This document shows positions 10,430-20,479 of a DNA stretch of 64,000 bases, one piece after another. A program made the position numbers and the translations under genes. This stretch comes from Sphingobacteriaceae bacterium (GTDB lineage: Bacteria > Bacteroidota > Bacteroidia > UBA7662). Positions within the stretch are counted from its first letter, which is position 1. Every line of letters begins with the position of its first letter. The notes under the pieces are model-generated. The model searched no databases and had not been told where the DNA came from. It saw only the letters and a program-made list of their open reading frames with translations. The stretch spans positions 1-64,000 of the forward strand of contig PNNG01000037.1 in assembly GCA_013824115.1 (NCBI GenBank), read 5' to 3'.

Positions 10430-10819
10430 TTAAACCCTTCTTCTCTTGGGAGGACGACAGCCGTTGTGTGGGATAGGCGTCACATCCGTAATGGTTGTGA
10501 TTTCGATGCCCAAACCGCCCAAAGCACGGATAGCCGATTCACGGCCAGCGCCTGGACCTTTTACAAACACTTCGGCACGACGGAAACCCAAGTCATAAGC
10601 AACTTTACCGCAATCCTGTGCTGCCACTTGAGCTGCATAAGGAGTGTTCTTTTTAGAACCACGGAATCCGGCCTTACCGGCAGAAGCCCATGATATCACC
10701 TGACCTTCGTTGTTGGTGATAGAAATGATGATGTTATTGAAGGTAGAACTGATGTGAACCTGACCAACAGGCTCCACCTTTACTACACGCTTCTTTACAA
10801 CTTTAGTATTCTTAGCCAT
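10430..10819 (-). CDS. rpsK: 30S ribosomal protein S11
   Basis: 129 residues; lines the 30S platform near the mRNA exit and E site. Conserved features are the central [11 protein letters not shown] segment, [14 protein letters not shown] and the C-terminal [14 protein letters not shown]. Located between rpsM and rpsD, 18 nt from rpsD, in standard alpha-operon order. Confidence 0.98.
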   Translation of the reverse strand: MAKNTKVVKKRVVKVEPVGQVHISSTFNNIIISITNNEGQVISWASAGKAGFRGSKKNTPYAAQVAAQDCGKVAYDLGFRRAEVFVKGPGAGRESAIRALGGLGIEITTITDVTPIPHNGCRPPKRRRV

Positions 10820-10831
10820 TGCTATAAATTA

Positions 10832-11209
10832 TTACTTGGTAGCCTTTTTCTTGTTGGCCACAGTTTTACGCTTACCCTTACGTGTCCGAGAGTTGTTCTT
10901 GGTGCGCTGACCTCTCACAGGCAAGCCCTTACGGTGACGCAAACCACGGTAGCAACCGATGTCCATCAATCGCTTGATGTTCAATTGCACCTCTGAACGC
11001 AATTCACCTTCCGTTTTGAACTCCTCCGTAATGATGGTACGGATCTGGTTGGTTTGGTCATCCGACCATTCACCAACTTTTACGTTTACGTCGATTCCAC
11101 AACGATCGAGAATCTGACGGGCGCGTGAACGGCCGATCCCATAAATGTAGGTCAAGCCAACTTCGCCTCTTTTGTTTCTAGGTAGGTCAATACCTGCTAT
11201 CCTTGCCAT
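10832..11209 (-). CDS. rpsM: 30S ribosomal protein S13
   Basis: 125 residues; head protein that forms intersubunit bridges and contacts the P-site tRNA with its basic tail. Core motifs are [20 protein letters not shown] at the start and [19 protein letters not shown] before the tail. The C-terminus is a Lys/Arg-rich extension. Lies downstream of rpmJ by 9 nt. Confidence 0.98.
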   Translation of the reverse strand: MARIAGIDLPRNKRGEVGLTYIYGIGRSRARQILDRCGIDVNVKVGEWSDDQTNQIRTIITEEFKTEGELRSEVQLNIKRLMDIGCYRGLRHRKGLPVRGQRTKNNSRTRKGKRKTVANKKKATK

Positions 11210-11218
11210 AATGATGGT

Positions 11219-11335
11219 TTATCCTTGTCTTTGTTTGAACTTAGGGTTCTTCTTGTTGACAACGTACAGCTTTCCGTTTCTGCGTACGATTTTACAATCA
11301 ACACTGCGCTTCTTAATCGATGCTCTTACTTTCAT
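11219..11335 (-). CDS. rpmJ: 50S ribosomal protein L36, zinc-free form
   Basis: 38-residue protein found by translating the gap between infA and rpsM; it begins [19 protein letters not shown] and ends FKQRQG. L36 helps fold domain V of 23S rRNA. The zinc-binding form has three Cys and a His. Here only one Cys (residue 14) remains and the other ligand positions are Arg, Asn and Phe, so this is the C-minus form. The infA-rpmJ-rpsM order is canonical. Confidence 0.96.
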   Translation of the reverse strand: MKVRASIKKRSVDCKIVRRNGKLYVVNKKNPKFKQRQG

Positions 11336-11339
11336 GGTA

Positions 11340-11555
11340 TTAGTATCTGTATGAAATTCTTCCTTTAGTCAAGTCGTAAGGCGACATCTCCACCTGCACC
11401 CTATCACCGGGTAAAATTTTGATGTAGTTCATTCTCATTTTTCCACTGATGTGCGCTATGATCTGGTGCCCATTTTCCAACTCAACGCGGAACATGGCAT
11501 TCGACAAAGCTTCGAGAATGGTGCCGTCCTGTTTGATAGAAGTCTGTTTCGCCAT
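11340..11555 (-). CDS. infA: Translation initiation factor IF-1
   Basis: 71-residue OB-fold protein that occupies the 30S A site during initiation. Typical motifs are [20 protein letters not shown] and the C-terminal [13 protein letters not shown]. It lies between secY and rpmJ, 6 nt after the secY stop, the common arrangement outside gamma-proteobacteria. Confidence 0.98.
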   Translation of the reverse strand: MAKQTSIKQDGTILEALSNAMFRVELENGHQIIAHISGKMRMNYIKILPGDRVQVEMSPYDLTKGRISYRY

Positions 11556-11561
11556 AATTGG

Positions 11562-12920
11562 TTAGATAGACGCTCCTACTGCCGCACGACCTTTAATCCT
11601 GCCGGTTTTCATCAAACCGTCGTAATGACGCATCAACAAATGGCTTTCAATTTGTTGTAAGGTGTCGAGAATCACCCCAACCATAATCAACAAAGAGGTA
11701 CCGCCATAGAACTGCGCAAATTGAGAGTTCACTCCTGCTACCGTTGCGATGGCAGGAAGGATGGCCACAACGGCCAGGAAAATTGATCCAGGCAAAGTAA
11801 TACGTGCCAAGATATCATCTAGGAATTCTGCGGTCTTTCTACCAGGCTTTACACCAGGGATAAAAGCACCGTTTCTTTTCAGGTCTTCCGACATTTGATT
11901 GCTATTCACCGACAACGAAGTGTAGAAGTAGGTAAATACGATAATCAAGACGGCCAATGTAAGATTGTAAGTAATGCTGGTGAAATCAACAAAAGCAGAC
12001 ACAATACCTTGACTAAGGTCGCTATTTGGGAAAAACTGCGCTACCGTGGCAGGCAGAAACATGATGGCTTGTGCAAAGATGATGGGCATTACACCAGCAG
12101 CATTCACCTTGATAGGGATGTACTGACGGGTACCACCATACATGCGATTACCTACCACGCGCTTGGCCACCTGAATAGGGATTTTACGCGTACCTTGAAC
12201 CAACAGGATAGTCAATCCCACTACTACCGCAAGCATCACAATTTCCACCAGGAATGGCACTAAACCACCGCCACCGCTTCCAACGCGAAATTGGAATTCA
12301 CCAATCAACGCATCTGGGAGGCGGGCTATAATACCCACCATGATAATTAATGAAATACCGTTCCCTAATCCCCTGTCGGTAATCTTCTCACCCAACCACA
12401 TTACAAACATGGTGCCTGCAGTAAGTACAACTACCGTAGATAGTATAAAGCTCAAATCGAGTGCATCGCCAGTACGCAAAATGATTGCCGGCAAAAATTG
12501 CGCTTTCAGATTGATGATAAAACCTATCGCCTGAGCGGCTGTAATGACAATAGTGAGATAGCGGGTAATTTGGTTGATTTTATTCCTACCACTTTCCCCT
12601 TCCTTCATCATCTTCTGGAAACTTGGTACCACCATACCCATCAACTGCACTACAATTGAGGCAGATATATACGGCATGATACCCAAGGCAAATACCGAAG
12701 CGCGCGAGAAGGCTCCACCCGCAAACAAGTCGATTAAGCCAGTCAAACCAGCTCCACCACCTTGCGGGGTTAAGTCTTCAAGTATCACCGGATCAATACC
12801 TGGAAGTACCACGTACGAACCCAAACGATAGATAAGCAACAGGCCGAGGGTCATAATGATCCTCGACTTGAGCTCTTCGATTTTGAAGATATTCCGAATC
12901 GTATTGATGAAATTCTTCAT
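11562..12920 (-). CDS. secY: Preprotein translocase subunit SecY
   Basis: Central channel of the Sec translocon, 452 residues with ten transmembrane helices. Conserved regions include the plug area near residues 55-75 (a Gly-rich stretch GLTGLIDLFAGGAFSRASVF), the GISL segment after helix 4, and the cytoplasmic loop KPGRKTAEFLDDI that contacts SecA and the ribosome. It follows rplO by 6 nt. Confidence 0.98.
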   Translation of the reverse strand: MKNFINTIRNIFKIEELKSRIIMTLGLLLIYRLGSYVVLPGIDPVILEDLTPQGGGAGLTGLIDLFAGGAFSRASVFALGIMPYISASIVVQLMGMVVPSFQKMMKEGESGRNKINQITRYLTIVITAAQAIGFIINLKAQFLPAIILRTGDALDLSFILSTVVVLTAGTMFVMWLGEKITDRGLGNGISLIIMVGIIARLPDALIGEFQFRVGSGGGGLVPFLVEIVMLAVVVGLTILLVQGTRKIPIQVAKRVVGNRMYGGTRQYIPIKVNAAGVMPIIFAQAIMFLPATVAQFFPNSDLSQGIVSAFVDFTSITYNLTLAVLIIVFTYFYTSLSVNSNQMSEDLKRNGAFIPGVKPGRKTAEFLDDILARITLPGSIFLAVVAILPAIATVAGVNSQFAQFYGGTSLLIMVGVILDTLQQIESHLLMRHYDGLMKTGRIKGRAAVGASI

Positions 12921-12926
12921 GTGCGT

Positions 12927-13376
12927 TTAGATAACTTCTGCTACGCCACCCGCAGCTTCAATGTGTTTCTTAGCAGCAGCGCTAAAAGCATGCGCCTTAA
13001 CAGTCAGTTTGGTTTTCACCTCACCGCGACCTAAAATCTTCACTTTCTTGCTTGCATTGCCAATGAGCCCATGGGCTGCCAAAAAGGTAGGATCAATCAA
13101 ATCTGTTTTGTGTGTTGCAGCCATTTCCTCCAAAACATCGAGGTTAACAGCGTTGTACTCCACACGGAAAGGATTCTTAAATCCAAACTTAGGGACGCGC
13201 AACTTCAAAGGCATTTGTCCACCTTCGAAGCCAGGCTTAGTGCTATAACCAGCACGGCTTTGAGCTCCTTTGTGACCTTTGGTAGAAGTACCACCTCGGC
13301 CCGAACCTTGTCCACGACCAATGCGTTTGCGGGGCTTTACACTACCTGCAGCAGGCTTCAAATTGTTCAGTTCCAT
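12927..13376 (-). CDS. rplO: 50S ribosomal protein L15
   Basis: 149 residues. The N-terminal part is the usual extended Gly/Arg/Lys-rich arm (RKRIGRGQGSGRGGTSTKGH) that threads into 23S rRNA. The C-terminal globular part ends in a helix (SAAAKKHIEAAGG). Downstream of rpmD and upstream of secY, as in most spc operons. Confidence 0.97.
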   Translation of the reverse strand: MELNNLKPAAGSVKPRKRIGRGQGSGRGGTSTKGHKGAQSRAGYSTKPGFEGGQMPLKLRVPKFGFKNPFRVEYNAVNLDVLEEMAATHKTDLIDPTFLAAHGLIGNASKKVKILGRGEVKTKLTVKAHAFSAAAKKHIEAAGGVAEVI

Positions 13377-13379
13377 CGC

Positions 13380-13559
13380 TTAAATCTCCTCTACTTTTAC
13401 AAGGTGAGCTACTTTTTTAATCATACCCAATACTTGTGGAGTACCTTCGTGCTCAACAGTAGCATGTGGGTTTCGCAGGCCAAGGGCCAACAAAGTACGC
13501 TTCTGGCGCTCAGGGCGACCAATTGCACTTTTCAATTGTGTTACTTTGAATCTGGCCAT
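13380..13559 (-). CDS. rpmD: 50S ribosomal protein L30
   Basis: 59-residue protein read from the gap between rpsE and rplO. It begins MARFKVTQLKSAIGRPERQK and ends VKVEEI, the normal size and pattern of bacterial L30 (GLRNPHATVEHEGTP in the middle, helix MIKKVAHLVKV at the end). It starts 3 nt after the rpsE stop and ends 3 nt before rplO. Confidence 0.96.
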   Translation of the reverse strand: MARFKVTQLKSAIGRPERQKRTLLALGLRNPHATVEHEGTPQVLGMIKKVAHLVKVEEI

Positions 13560-13562
13560 GAC

Positions 13563-14081
13563 TTAACCGTTAAAAACTTTAGACATAGATAGATTTCTGT
13601 GTTGTGCAACCGTGTAAGGATCGCGCAATTTAGCGAGCGCATCGATGGTTGCCTTTACCACGTTGTGTGGGTTCGATGAACCTTTCGACTTGGCCAATAC
13701 GTCGGTAATACCCGCGCTCTCCAGTACAGCACGCATCGCACCACCTGCAATTACGCCTGTACCATGCGATGCAGGCTTAATGTATACGCGACCACCACCA
13801 AACTTACCATCGGCTTCGTGTGGAATAGTACCCTTCATGATGGGCACTTTTATCAGCGACTTCTTTGCATCATCAATACCTTTGGCAATGGCCTCCGATA
13901 CTTCCTTTGCCTTGCCTAAGCCGTAACCAACGATTCCGTTTTCATCACCTACCACCACAATGGCAGAGAAACTGAAAGTACGACCACCCTTGGTAACCTT
14001 AGCAACACGCTGAACGCTAACGAGACGATCTTTCAATTCGATCTCACTGGCTTTAACTCTTCTTATGTTCGTTGTTGACAT
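13563..14081 (-). CDS. rpsE: 30S ribosomal protein S5
   Basis: 172 residues. Contributes to mRNA helicase activity and accuracy at the 30S entry channel. The double-stranded-RNA-binding-like N-terminal domain includes the conserved [19 protein letters not shown] loop, the region of spectinomycin-resistance changes in other bacteria. The C-terminal part has [18 protein letters not shown]. Downstream of rplR by 12 nt. Confidence 0.98.
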   Translation of the reverse strand: MSTTNIRRVKASEIELKDRLVSVQRVAKVTKGGRTFSFSAIVVVGDENGIVGYGLGKAKEVSEAIAKGIDDAKKSLIKVPIMKGTIPHEADGKFGGGRVYIKPASHGTGVIAGGAMRAVLESAGITDVLAKSKGSSNPHNVVKATIDALAKLRDPYTVAQHRNLSMSKVFNG

Positions 14082-14093
14082 ATCCGATTATCC

Positions 14094-14450
14094 TTAAAAA
14101 TTCAGACCACCTTCACGAGCACCTTCAGCCAAAGCCTTCACACGGCCGTGATAGAGGTAACCATTCCGGTCAAAAACCACTGCACTGATTCCAGCGGCTA
14201 TCGCCTTCTCAGCGAGCGCCTTTCCTACCAAAGCAGATAAATCTACTTTGTTACCTGATTGCGTGCTAACTGCTTTCTCAGTTGACGAAGCAGCCACCAA
14301 AGTGCGGCCTGCTACATCATCAATGATTTGAGCATAAATTTCATTGTTGCTACGAAACACCGACAAACGGGGGCGCTCAGGAGTTCCTGCTACGCGCTTG
14401 CGAATGCCTTTCTTTATACGTGTACGACGTGCTATCTTATTGTTTGCCAT
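14094..14450 (-). CDS. rplR: 50S ribosomal protein L18
   Basis: 118 residues; binds 5S rRNA together with L5 in the central protuberance. Motifs seen are [20 protein letters not shown] near the start and [20 protein letters not shown] near the end. It lies between rplF and rpsE. Confidence 0.98.
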   Translation of the reverse strand: MANNKIARRTRIKKGIRKRVAGTPERPRLSVFRSNNEIYAQIIDDVAGRTLVAASSTEKAVSTQSGNKVDLSALVGKALAEKAIAAGISAVVFDRNGYLYHGRVKALAEGAREGGLNF

Positions 14451-14458
14451 GACTTAGC

Positions 14459-15016
14459 TTATTTTTTAGAAGCAGACTTACCAGCTTTACGACGCAACAC
14501 TTCACCCACGAAACGAACACCTTTGCCTTTGTATGGCTCGGGCTTACGCAGCGAACGGATTTTAGCAGCAACCTGACCTATCAACTCTTTGTCGATACTT
14601 TCCAGGGTGATTACCGGATTTTTACCTTTGAGGGTTTCGGTAATCAATTTTACTTCAGCAGGGATCTGCAATACAATATCGTGTGAATAGCCAAGCGCCA
14701 ATTCAAGCAATTGACCGTTGGCGTTGGCACGGTAACCCACACCAACGAGCTCCTGTTGTAACTTGAAGCCTTCACTTACACCTTTAACCATGTTGTTGAT
14801 GAGTGAGCGATACAAACCATGCAATGCTTTGTGACGCTTGCTGTCAGTAGGACGTTGTACAACAACCTGACCTTCTTCAACAACTACCTGAATGTCGCTG
14901 TCAACAGCGCGATCCAGTTGACCCTTTGGTCCTGTTACAGTAACGACATTCTTGTCGCTTACGGTAACGTTCACACCTGCGGGTACTACTACGGGAAGTT
15001 TTCCTATACGTGACAT
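14459..15016 (-). CDS. rplF: 50S ribosomal protein L6
   Basis: 185 residues, two similar domains from an ancient duplication. L6 sits near the factor-binding stalk base. Typical are MSRIGKLPVVVPAGVNV at the start, VGYRA around residue 93, and a C-terminal KIRSLRKPEPYKGKGVRF. A short Lys-rich end closes the protein. Between rpsH and rplR. Confidence 0.98.
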   Translation of the reverse strand: MSRIGKLPVVVPAGVNVTVSDKNVVTVTGPKGQLDRAVDSDIQVVVEEGQVVVQRPTDSKRHKALHGLYRSLINNMVKGVSEGFKLQQELVGVGYRANANGQLLELALGYSHDIVLQIPAEVKLITETLKGKNPVITLESIDKELIGQVAAKIRSLRKPEPYKGKGVRFVGEVLRRKAGKSASKK

Positions 15017-15026
15017 TCCTTAAATC

Positions 15027-15422
15027 TTAATAAACGTAGCACAATACTTCGCCACCCACATTGTGTTGACGAGCTTCTTTATCGGTCATCACACCTTTAG
15101 ATGTAGATACAATGGCGATGCCCAAACCATTGATAACACGGGGCAATTCTGTTACGCCTTTGTATTGACGCAAACCTGGACGGCTCACACGACGCAAGCT
15201 ACGAATAGCTGGCTCGTTGCTACCAGGCAAATACTTCAAGGCAATTTTAATAGAGCCCTGTGCGCCTTCATCTTCGAACTTATAGTTCGTGATGTAACCT
15301 TTTTCAAACAACACCTTGGTAATTTCCTTCTTCAAGCCAGAAGCAGGGATTTCTACCACACGGTGGTTGGCTTTTAATGCATTCCTCAAACGGGTGAGGT
15401 AATCTGCTATAGGATCAGTCAT
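15027..15422 (-). CDS. rpsH: 30S ribosomal protein S8
   Basis: 131 residues; primary binder of the 16S central domain, and translational repressor of the spc operon in E. coli (whether that holds here is unknown). Start [19 protein letters not shown] and C-terminal [14 protein letters not shown]-like segment ([18 protein letters not shown]) are characteristic. Lies 25 nt after rpsN. Confidence 0.98.
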   Translation of the reverse strand: MTDPIADYLTRLRNALKANHRVVEIPASGLKKEITKVLFEKGYITNYKFEDEGAQGSIKIALKYLPGSNEPAIRSLRRVSRPGLRQYKGVTELPRVINGLGIAIVSTSKGVMTDKEARQHNVGGEVLCYVY

Positions 15423-15447
15423 TTCTCTCTCTCTCCTTATTATTAAT

Positions 15448-15717
15448 TTACCAGCTACCCTTGGTTACACCAGGTATTTTACCTTCAGATGCCATCTGAC
15501 GGAACAATACCCTAGAAATACCAAACTGACGCATATAGCCACGTGGACGACCTGTAATTTTGCAACGGCTGTGCAAACGTACCGGTGAAGCGTTTTTTGG
15601 CAACTTCTGCAAACCGAGGTAGTCACCAGCTTCTTTCAAAGCGGCACGCTTGGCAGCATATTTGGCAACTGTCTTCTCGCGCTTGCGATCTCTTGCCTTT
15701 ATTCCTTCCTTAGCCAT
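15448..15717 (-). CDS. rpsN: 30S ribosomal protein S14, long zinc-free form
   Basis: 89 residues, the long form without the CxxC...CxxC zinc motif; a single Cys is seen in [20 protein letters not shown]14 helps assemble the 30S head. It sits between rplE and rpsH with only 3 nt to rplE. Confidence 0.98.
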   Translation of the reverse strand: MAKEGIKARDRKREKTVAKYAAKRAALKEAGDYLGLQKLPKNASPVRLHSRCKITGRPRGYMRQFGISRVLFRQMASEGKIPGVTKGSW

Positions 15718-15720
15718 GGA

Positions 15721-16278
15721 TTAGTTTTTATTCGTTTTGAACGGAAGACCCATTTCTGTGAGCAGTGCCAAGGCTTCTTCATCGGTTTTGGCCGTAGTCA
15801 CGAAAGTGATGTCCATACCGGTGATTTTGTTCACCTTGTCGATGTTGATCTCAGGGAAAATGATATGTTCACTAACACCCAATGTGTAGTTACCACGTCC
15901 ATCAAACCCTTTGGGGCTGATACCCTTGAAATCGCGTACCCGTGGCAGGGCAATAGAGATCAAACGATCGAGAAATTCATACATATTATTGTCGCGCAGT
16001 GTAACGCGGGCACCAATAGGCATTTGTTCACGAAGTTTGAAGTTAGAGATGGCCTTTTTCGACTTGGTTGCAACGGCCTTCTGGCCTGCAATCATGGTCA
16101 TCTCATTCAAAGCCGATTCAATCAGCTTCTTGTCTGAAACAGCCGCACCAACACCTTGGTTGATAGCGATTTTCGTAAGGCGGGGAATCTGCATTACATT
16201 CTTGTAAGCAAATTTCGCCTGGAGGGCAGGGACAACCTCCTCCTTGTACTTGGTCTTCAGTCGTACTTTGTAAGACAT
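15721..16278 (-). CDS. rplE: 50S ribosomal protein L5
   Basis: 185 residues; 5S rRNA binder that contacts the P-site tRNA. Recognised by [20 protein letters not shown], then [23 protein letters not shown], and the C-terminal [20 protein letters not shown]. Its start codon shares one base with the stop of rplX (TAATG arrangement). Confidence 0.98.
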   Translation of the reverse strand: MSYKVRLKTKYKEEVVPALQAKFAYKNVMQIPRLTKIAINQGVGAAVSDKKLIESALNEMTMIAGQKAVATKSKKAISNFKLREQMPIGARVTLRDNNMYEFLDRLISIALPRVRDFKGISPKGFDGRGNYTLGVSEHIIFPEINIDKVNKITGMDITFVTTAKTDEEALALLTEMGLPFKTNKN

Positions 16279-16598
16279 TACTTAATTATTTCTCCGGTTT
16301 TCTTTGCGAAACGGACCAGTTTACCATTTTCATCGGGCTTGCGGCCAATGCGGGTGGGAGTTCCACCAGCAACCACCATCAAGTTCGAAATGTGAACGGG
16401 AGCTTCTTTTTTCACGATGCCTCCGTTAGGATTAGTGGCACTTGGCTTGGTGTGCTTGGTGATCATATTGATACCTTCTACAATCGCACGCATCTCAGCG
16501 GGTTGTACTTCCAATACACGGCCTTCTTTGCCTTTGTCGTCGCCCGTGATTACACGAACTACGTCACCTTTTTTGATTTTGAGCTTTACATTTCCCAT
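16278..16598 (-). CDS. rplX: 50S ribosomal protein L24
   Basis: 106 residues; assembly initiator at the exit-tunnel rim. The KOW motif is visible at the start ([21 protein letters not shown]). It shares one base with rplE at its 3' end and lies 11 nt after rplN. Confidence 0.98.
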   Translation of the reverse strand: MGNVKLKIKKGDVVRVITGDDKGKEGRVLEVQPAEMRAIVEGINMITKHTKPSATNPNGGIVKKEAPVHISNLMVVAGGTPTRIGRKPDENGKLVRFAKKTGEIIK

Positions 16599-16609
16599 GT
16601 CTGCGAATC

Positions 16610-16978
16610 TTAAAGCACCTCAGGCGCCAGTGAAACAATTTTCATGAACGATTTCTCGCGCAGCTCACGTGCTACTGGTCCGAAGATACGTGTACCACGG
16701 GGCTCATCCTGGTTGTTCAACAACACTACAGCGTTGTCATCAAAACGGATATAAGAACCATCACGGCGACGTACTTCTTTTTTGGTACGTACTACTACAG
16801 CTTTTGAAACTGTACCTTTTTTGGCGTTTCCTGAAGGGATGGCCGACTTGATAGATACAACAACCTTATCGCCCAGTGAAGCATAACGTTTGCCGGTTCC
16901 ACCGAGCACACGAATTACTAAAACCTCTTTGGCTCCGCTGTTGTCAGCTACTGCCAATCTGCTTTCCTGTTGTACCAT
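16610..16978 (-). CDS. rplN: 50S ribosomal protein L14
   Basis: 122 residues; intersubunit bridge protein. Typical segments are [20 protein letters not shown] at the start and [24 protein letters not shown] at the end. The start shares one base with the rpsQ stop, so the two are probably translationally coupled. Confidence 0.98.
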   Translation of the reverse strand: MVQQESRLAVADNSGAKEVLVIRVLGGTGKRYASLGDKVVVSIKSAIPSGNAKKGTVSKAVVVRTKKEVRRRDGSYIRFDDNAVVLLNNQDEPRGTRIFGPVARELREKSFMKIVSLAPEVL

Positions 16979-17241
16979 TACTTAGCCCTTTCAATTATTT
17001 CTACCAATCTCCAACGCTTGTTCTTGCTGAGCGGACGGGTTTCCATTATACGAACCAAATCACCCACATTGCAGTCGTTATTCTCGTCATGCGCGTGGAA
17101 TTTTTTGGTCGTTTTCACGAACTTACCGTAGATGGGGTGTTTTACCTTACGCTCTACAGCTACAGTGATGGTTTTTTGCATTTTGTTGCTCACCACACTG
17201 CCAATTCTTTCTTTTCTTGCGTTCCTTTCCATCTCAGCCAT
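16978..17241 (-). CDS. rpsQ: 30S ribosomal protein S17
   Basis: 87 residues; OB-fold 16S binder. Motifs are [20 protein letters not shown] and [25 protein letters not shown]. One base is shared with both rpmC upstream and rplN downstream, continuing the run of TAATG-type junctions. Confidence 0.98.
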   Translation of the reverse strand: MAEMERNARKERIGSVVSNKMQKTITVAVERKVKHPIYGKFVKTTKKFHAHDENNDCNVGDLVRIMETRPLSKNKRWRLVEIIERAK

Positions 17242-17453
17242 TAGTTGTTGGTTGCTCCGGTTACTTCATTGGCACGCTGGCGGAGTTCAGTCAGCAAACG
17301 CGCGATTACCTTGCGGGTCTCGCGGATTCTTGCCGGATTGTCTACCGACGAAACGGCGTGACTGAACTTCAGCTTGGTCAACTGAAGCTTTTCCTCCTTG
17401 ATCCTATCAGCAATCTCTGCTGTGGAAAGTTCTTTTATTGCGGAGTACTTCAT
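17241..17453 (-). CDS. rpmC: 50S ribosomal protein L29
   Basis: 70 residues; two-helix protein at the tunnel exit that helps dock trigger factor and SRP with L23. Seen are [20 protein letters not shown] and [20 protein letters not shown]. Between rplP and rpsQ, 5 nt after rplP. Confidence 0.97.
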   Translation of the reverse strand: MKYSAIKELSTAEIADRIKEEKLQLTKLKFSHAVSSVDNPARIRETRKVIARLLTELRQRANEVTGATNN

Positions 17454-17458
17454 ATTTC

Positions 17459-17881
17459 TTATTGTTCTACGTAATCTCTTCTTACCACAAATGAGGTGCT
17501 AACCGGCAATTTTTGAGCGGCAAGGCGCATGGCCTCTTTTGCGACCGGCAAAGGTACACCTTCTGCTTCAAAAATCAAAGTGCCAGGTTTAACTACGGCC
17601 ACCCAATATTCAGGTGAACCTTTACCTTTACCCATACGCACTTCTGCAGGCTTTTTGGTCACTGGCTTGTCCGGGAAAATCCGGATCCATACCTGACCTT
17701 CACGCTTCATAAAACGGGTTACCGCAATACGAGCTGCTTCGATCTGACGAGAAGTGATCCACTTCTCTTCCAAAGTCTTGAGTCCAAAGCTGCCAAAGGC
17801 AAGCTCTGCTCCACGGGTGGCCATTCCTTTTACCCGTCCTTTGTGAGTCTTTCTATATTTGGTTCTTTTCGGCTGTAACAT
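17459..17881 (-). CDS. rplP: 50S ribosomal protein L16
   Basis: 140 residues; binds near the A-site tRNA elbow and completes the peptidyl-transferase centre. Start [19 protein letters not shown] and [20 protein letters not shown] with its following glycines are diagnostic. Follows rpsC after 26 nt. Confidence 0.98.
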   Translation of the reverse strand: MLQPKRTKYRKTHKGRVKGMATRGAELAFGSFGLKTLEEKWITSRQIEAARIAVTRFMKREGQVWIRIFPDKPVTKKPAEVRMGKGKGSPEYWVAVVKPGTLIFEAEGVPLPVAKEAMRLAAQKLPVSTSFVVRRDYVEQ

Positions 17882-17907
17882 TTTCTTTTCTCTTTACAAG
17901 ATGAAGA

Positions 17908-18711
17908 TTACTTTCTTGATCTGCCTTCGTTACGGCCCTGACCACCACCACTGCGACGATCACCACCACGGCCACCCCCTTTGCGGTCGCGACCACCACC
18001 TGCAGGACGCTCACCCGGGGCACCACCACCACCCTGACGGGCTTGAGCAGCACTGGTAGCTCCTACGTTTGGCGATAAATCGCGCTTGCCGTAGACCTCA
18101 CCTTTACAGATCCATACTTTCACACCAATTTTACCGTAAACCGTTTGTGCTTCTTTCAAAGCATAATCGATATCAGCACGCATGGTGTGCAATGGAATAC
18201 GTCCTTCTTTGTACTGCTCAGAGCGGGCAATTTCTGCACCACCCAAACGACCAGATACCATTACTTTGATACCTTCGGCACCCATACGCATGGTAGAGGC
18301 GATGGAGGTTTTCATGGCACGACGGAAAGAAACACGGGCTTCTAACTGACGAGCAATGCCTTCTGCTACCAAAGCGGCATCCAATTCAGGACGCTTGATT
18401 TCAAAAATGTTGATTTGCACATCCGTACTTGTCAACTTCTTGATCTCTTCCTTGATACGGTCCACTTCCTGACCTCCTTTACCAATCACAATACCTGGAC
18501 GGCTGGTGTGGATGGTAATGATGATCCGCTTGATGGTACGCTCAATTACTACTTTCGCAATACCCCCATTGTTGATACGAGCCGCTAAATATTTGCGGAT
18601 TTTGTCATCTTCTACCAGTTTGTCGGCATAGTTGTTACCACCGAACCAGTTGGAATCCCAACCGCGGATATATCCCAGGCGAAGACTAATTGGATTAATT
18701 TTTTGTCCCAT
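17908..18711 (-). CDS. rpsC: 30S ribosomal protein S3 with a Gly/Arg-rich C-terminal tail
   Basis: 267 residues. S3 lines the mRNA entry channel and its KH domain (VVIGKGG-like segment: [17 protein letters not shown] near residue 75) binds RNA. The conserved body ends around residue 212 ([10 protein letters not shown]). After it come about 50 residues made almost only of Gly, Arg, Pro, Ala and a few Lys, Ser and Asp, with repeated GGGR, GGDR and RSGGG units. E. coli S3 is 233 residues with a short tail. The tail is therefore a lineage extension that could add RNA contacts at the entry pore (inference). Confidence 0.97.
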   Translation of the reverse strand: MGQKINPISLRLGYIRGWDSNWFGGNNYADKLVEDDKIRKYLAARINNGGIAKVVIERTIKRIIITIHTSRPGIVIGKGGQEVDRIKEEIKKLTSTDVQINIFEIKRPELDAALVAEGIARQLEARVSFRRAMKTSIASTMRMGAEGIKVMVSGRLGGAEIARSEQYKEGRIPLHTMRADIDYALKEAQTVYGKIGVKVWICKGEVYGKRDLSPNVGATSAAQARQGGGGAPGERPAGGGRDRKGGGRGGDRRSGGGQGRNEGRSRK

Positions 18712-18716
18712 GCTTC

Positions 18717-19073
18717 TTAATCATTTACGGTTGGAAGGCTATCAACTACGAGGGTAACGTGGTTCGAACGCTTGCGAATACGGTGACCACGGCCTTGGGG
18801 GGCTGGGCGCAAACGCTTTAACATCCGACCGCCATCTACCTGCACACTCTTTACATAGAGATTGGCTTCTTCAAGGCTACTTTCTTCGTTGCTCTTCTCC
18901 CAGTTAGAAACTGCAGAGAGTAACAGCTTTTCCAAACGGATTGAAGCTTCTTGTTTCGAAAACTTCAGGATGTTGGCTGCCTTTTCAACTTTCTGTCCGC
19001 GGATCAAGTCAACCAGCAAGCGCATTTTGCGCGGCGAGGTTGGACAATTACGTAATACGGCTAATGCTTCCAT
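18717..19073 (-). CDS. rplV: 50S ribosomal protein L22
   Basis: 118 residues; its beta-hairpin ([20 protein letters not shown] near residue 85) reaches the exit-tunnel constriction. The N-terminal [19 protein letters not shown] is the conserved core. The start shares one base with the rpsS stop. Confidence 0.97.
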   Translation of the reverse strand: MEALAVLRNCPTSPRKMRLLVDLIRGQKVEKAANILKFSKQEASIRLEKLLLSAVSNWEKSNEESSLEEANLYVKSVQVDGGRMLKRLRPAPQGRGHRIRKRSNHVTLVVDSLPTVND

Positions 19074-19351
19074 TACTTTCTACCTTTATCTTTTTTAGCT
19101 GCGTGACCGCGGAAGTTACGGGTGGGGGCGAATTCGCCCAACTTGTGACCCACCATGTTTTCCGTTACATACACAGGGATAAACTTATTGCCATTGTGCA
19201 CGGCAAAAGTGTGTCCAACGAAGTCAGGTGTAATCATTGATCTTCTCGACCAAGTTTTGATTACCGATTTCTTACCACCATCGTTCATGGTAAGTACCTT
19301 TTTCTCGAGGGTATATTCTACAAAGGGCCCTTTTTTCAGTGAACGCGCCAT
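19073..19351 (-). CDS. rpsS: 30S ribosomal protein S19
   Basis: 92 residues; head protein pairing with S13. Start [19 protein letters not shown] and later [20 protein letters not shown] and [13 protein letters not shown] are diagnostic. Three nt after rplB. Confidence 0.98.
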   Translation of the reverse strand: MARSLKKGPFVEYTLEKKVLTMNDGGKKSVIKTWSRRSMITPDFVGHTFAVHNGNKFIPVYVTENMVGHKLGEFAPTRNFRGHAAKKDKGRK

Positions 19352-19354
19352 TGC

Positions 19355-20179
19355 TTATCCTTTTCTACGTTTAACGATTACTTTGTCGGAGGCCTTTTTC
19401 GGCTTACGGGTCTTATAACCCTTGGCCAACAAACCTTTGCGTGAGCGTGGGTGACCACCAGAAGCACGGCCTTCACCACCACCCATAGGGTGATCAACAG
19501 GGTTCATGGCAACACCACGAACGCGAGGGCGACGACCTAACCAGCGGCTGCGACCAGCCTTACCACTAATTTCCAAAAGGTGGTCTTCGTTAGAAAGCTC
19601 ACCCATGGTAGCCAAACAGCTTTGCAAAATCATACGTGTTTCGCCTGAAGGCAATTTCACAATGGCATATTTGCCATCACGAGCTGCCAAGGTAGCACTG
19701 CCACCTGCACTGCGTACAATTTGTCCACCTTTTCCAGGCTGCAATTCGATGTTGTGAATGGCAGAACCCAGTGGTACAGCACTTAGGAAAAGAGCGTTTC
19801 CAGGATCAGGAGTTGCTGTAGCACCACTCATGATGGTTTGACCTACTTGCAAGCCCTTGGGAGCCAAGATGTAACGCTTTTCGCCATCGGCATAAGATAC
19901 CAAAGCGATGAAAGCTGAACGGTTGGGATCATATTCTACCGACTTCACAGTGGCGGGGATATCAAACTTGTTACGCTTGAAATCAATGACCCTATACATT
20001 TTCTTGTGACCACCGCCAATGTAGCGCATGGTCATCTTTCCTTGATTATCGCGACCACCTGATTTCCTCACGGGCAACAGGAGGCTCTTCTCTGGAGTAG
20101 CACCGGTAAGCTCGCTGAACGAGTTAGCTACTTTGAAGCGCAGACCCGGAGTAAGCGGTCTAAATCTTTTTACTGACAT
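19355..20179 (-). CDS. rplB: 50S ribosomal protein L2
   Basis: 274 residues; needed for subunit association and peptidyl-transferase activity. The conserved C-terminal loop [14 protein letters not shown], with the His near residue 229, is intact, followed by the usual Lys/Arg-rich end. Starts 5 nt after rplW. Confidence 0.98.
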   Translation of the reverse strand: MSVKRFRPLTPGLRFKVANSFSELTGATPEKSLLLPVRKSGGRDNQGKMTMRYIGGGHKKMYRVIDFKRNKFDIPATVKSVEYDPNRSAFIALVSYADGEKRYILAPKGLQVGQTIMSGATATPDPGNALFLSAVPLGSAIHNIELQPGKGGQIVRSAGGSATLAARDGKYAIVKLPSGETRMILQSCLATMGELSNEDHLLEISGKAGRSRWLGRRPRVRGVAMNPVDHPMGGGEGRASGGHPRSRKGLLAKGYKTRKPKKASDKVIVKRRKG

Positions 20180-20184
20180 TGCTC

Positions 20185-20475
20185 TTAGATGTTACTGTAG
20201 AAATCGATTACTTCTCCTTCTTTCAGCGTAACCACAGCTTTTTTGTAGCTGTCGGTTTTGCCTTCAACGAAACCAGCTTTGGTGAAGCGGCTCTTGGTTT
20301 TACCGGCATACCGCATGGTATTCACCGATTCTACCTCAATTCCATACAACTCCTTGATGGCTTGACGGATTTGGAATTTGTTGGCGCGCTTGTCAACACG
20401 GAAGGCGTATTGATTGCGCTTTTCGCCCAACATGGTCATCTTTTCAGTGATGATCGGCTTTTTTAGAATCTCCAT
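20185..20475 (-). CDS. rplW: 50S ribosomal protein L23
   Basis: 96 residues; docking site for SRP and trigger factor at the tunnel exit. Start [20 protein letters not shown] and the internal [17 protein letters not shown] (a VNTM..GK..R pattern typical of L23) support the call. Between rplD and rplB. Confidence 0.97.
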   Translation of the reverse strand: MEILKKPIITEKMTMLGEKRNQYAFRVDKRANKFQIRQAIKELYGIEVESVNTMRYAGKTKSRFTKAGFVEGKTDSYKKAVVTLKEGEVIDFYSNI

Positions 20476-20479
20476 ATCC

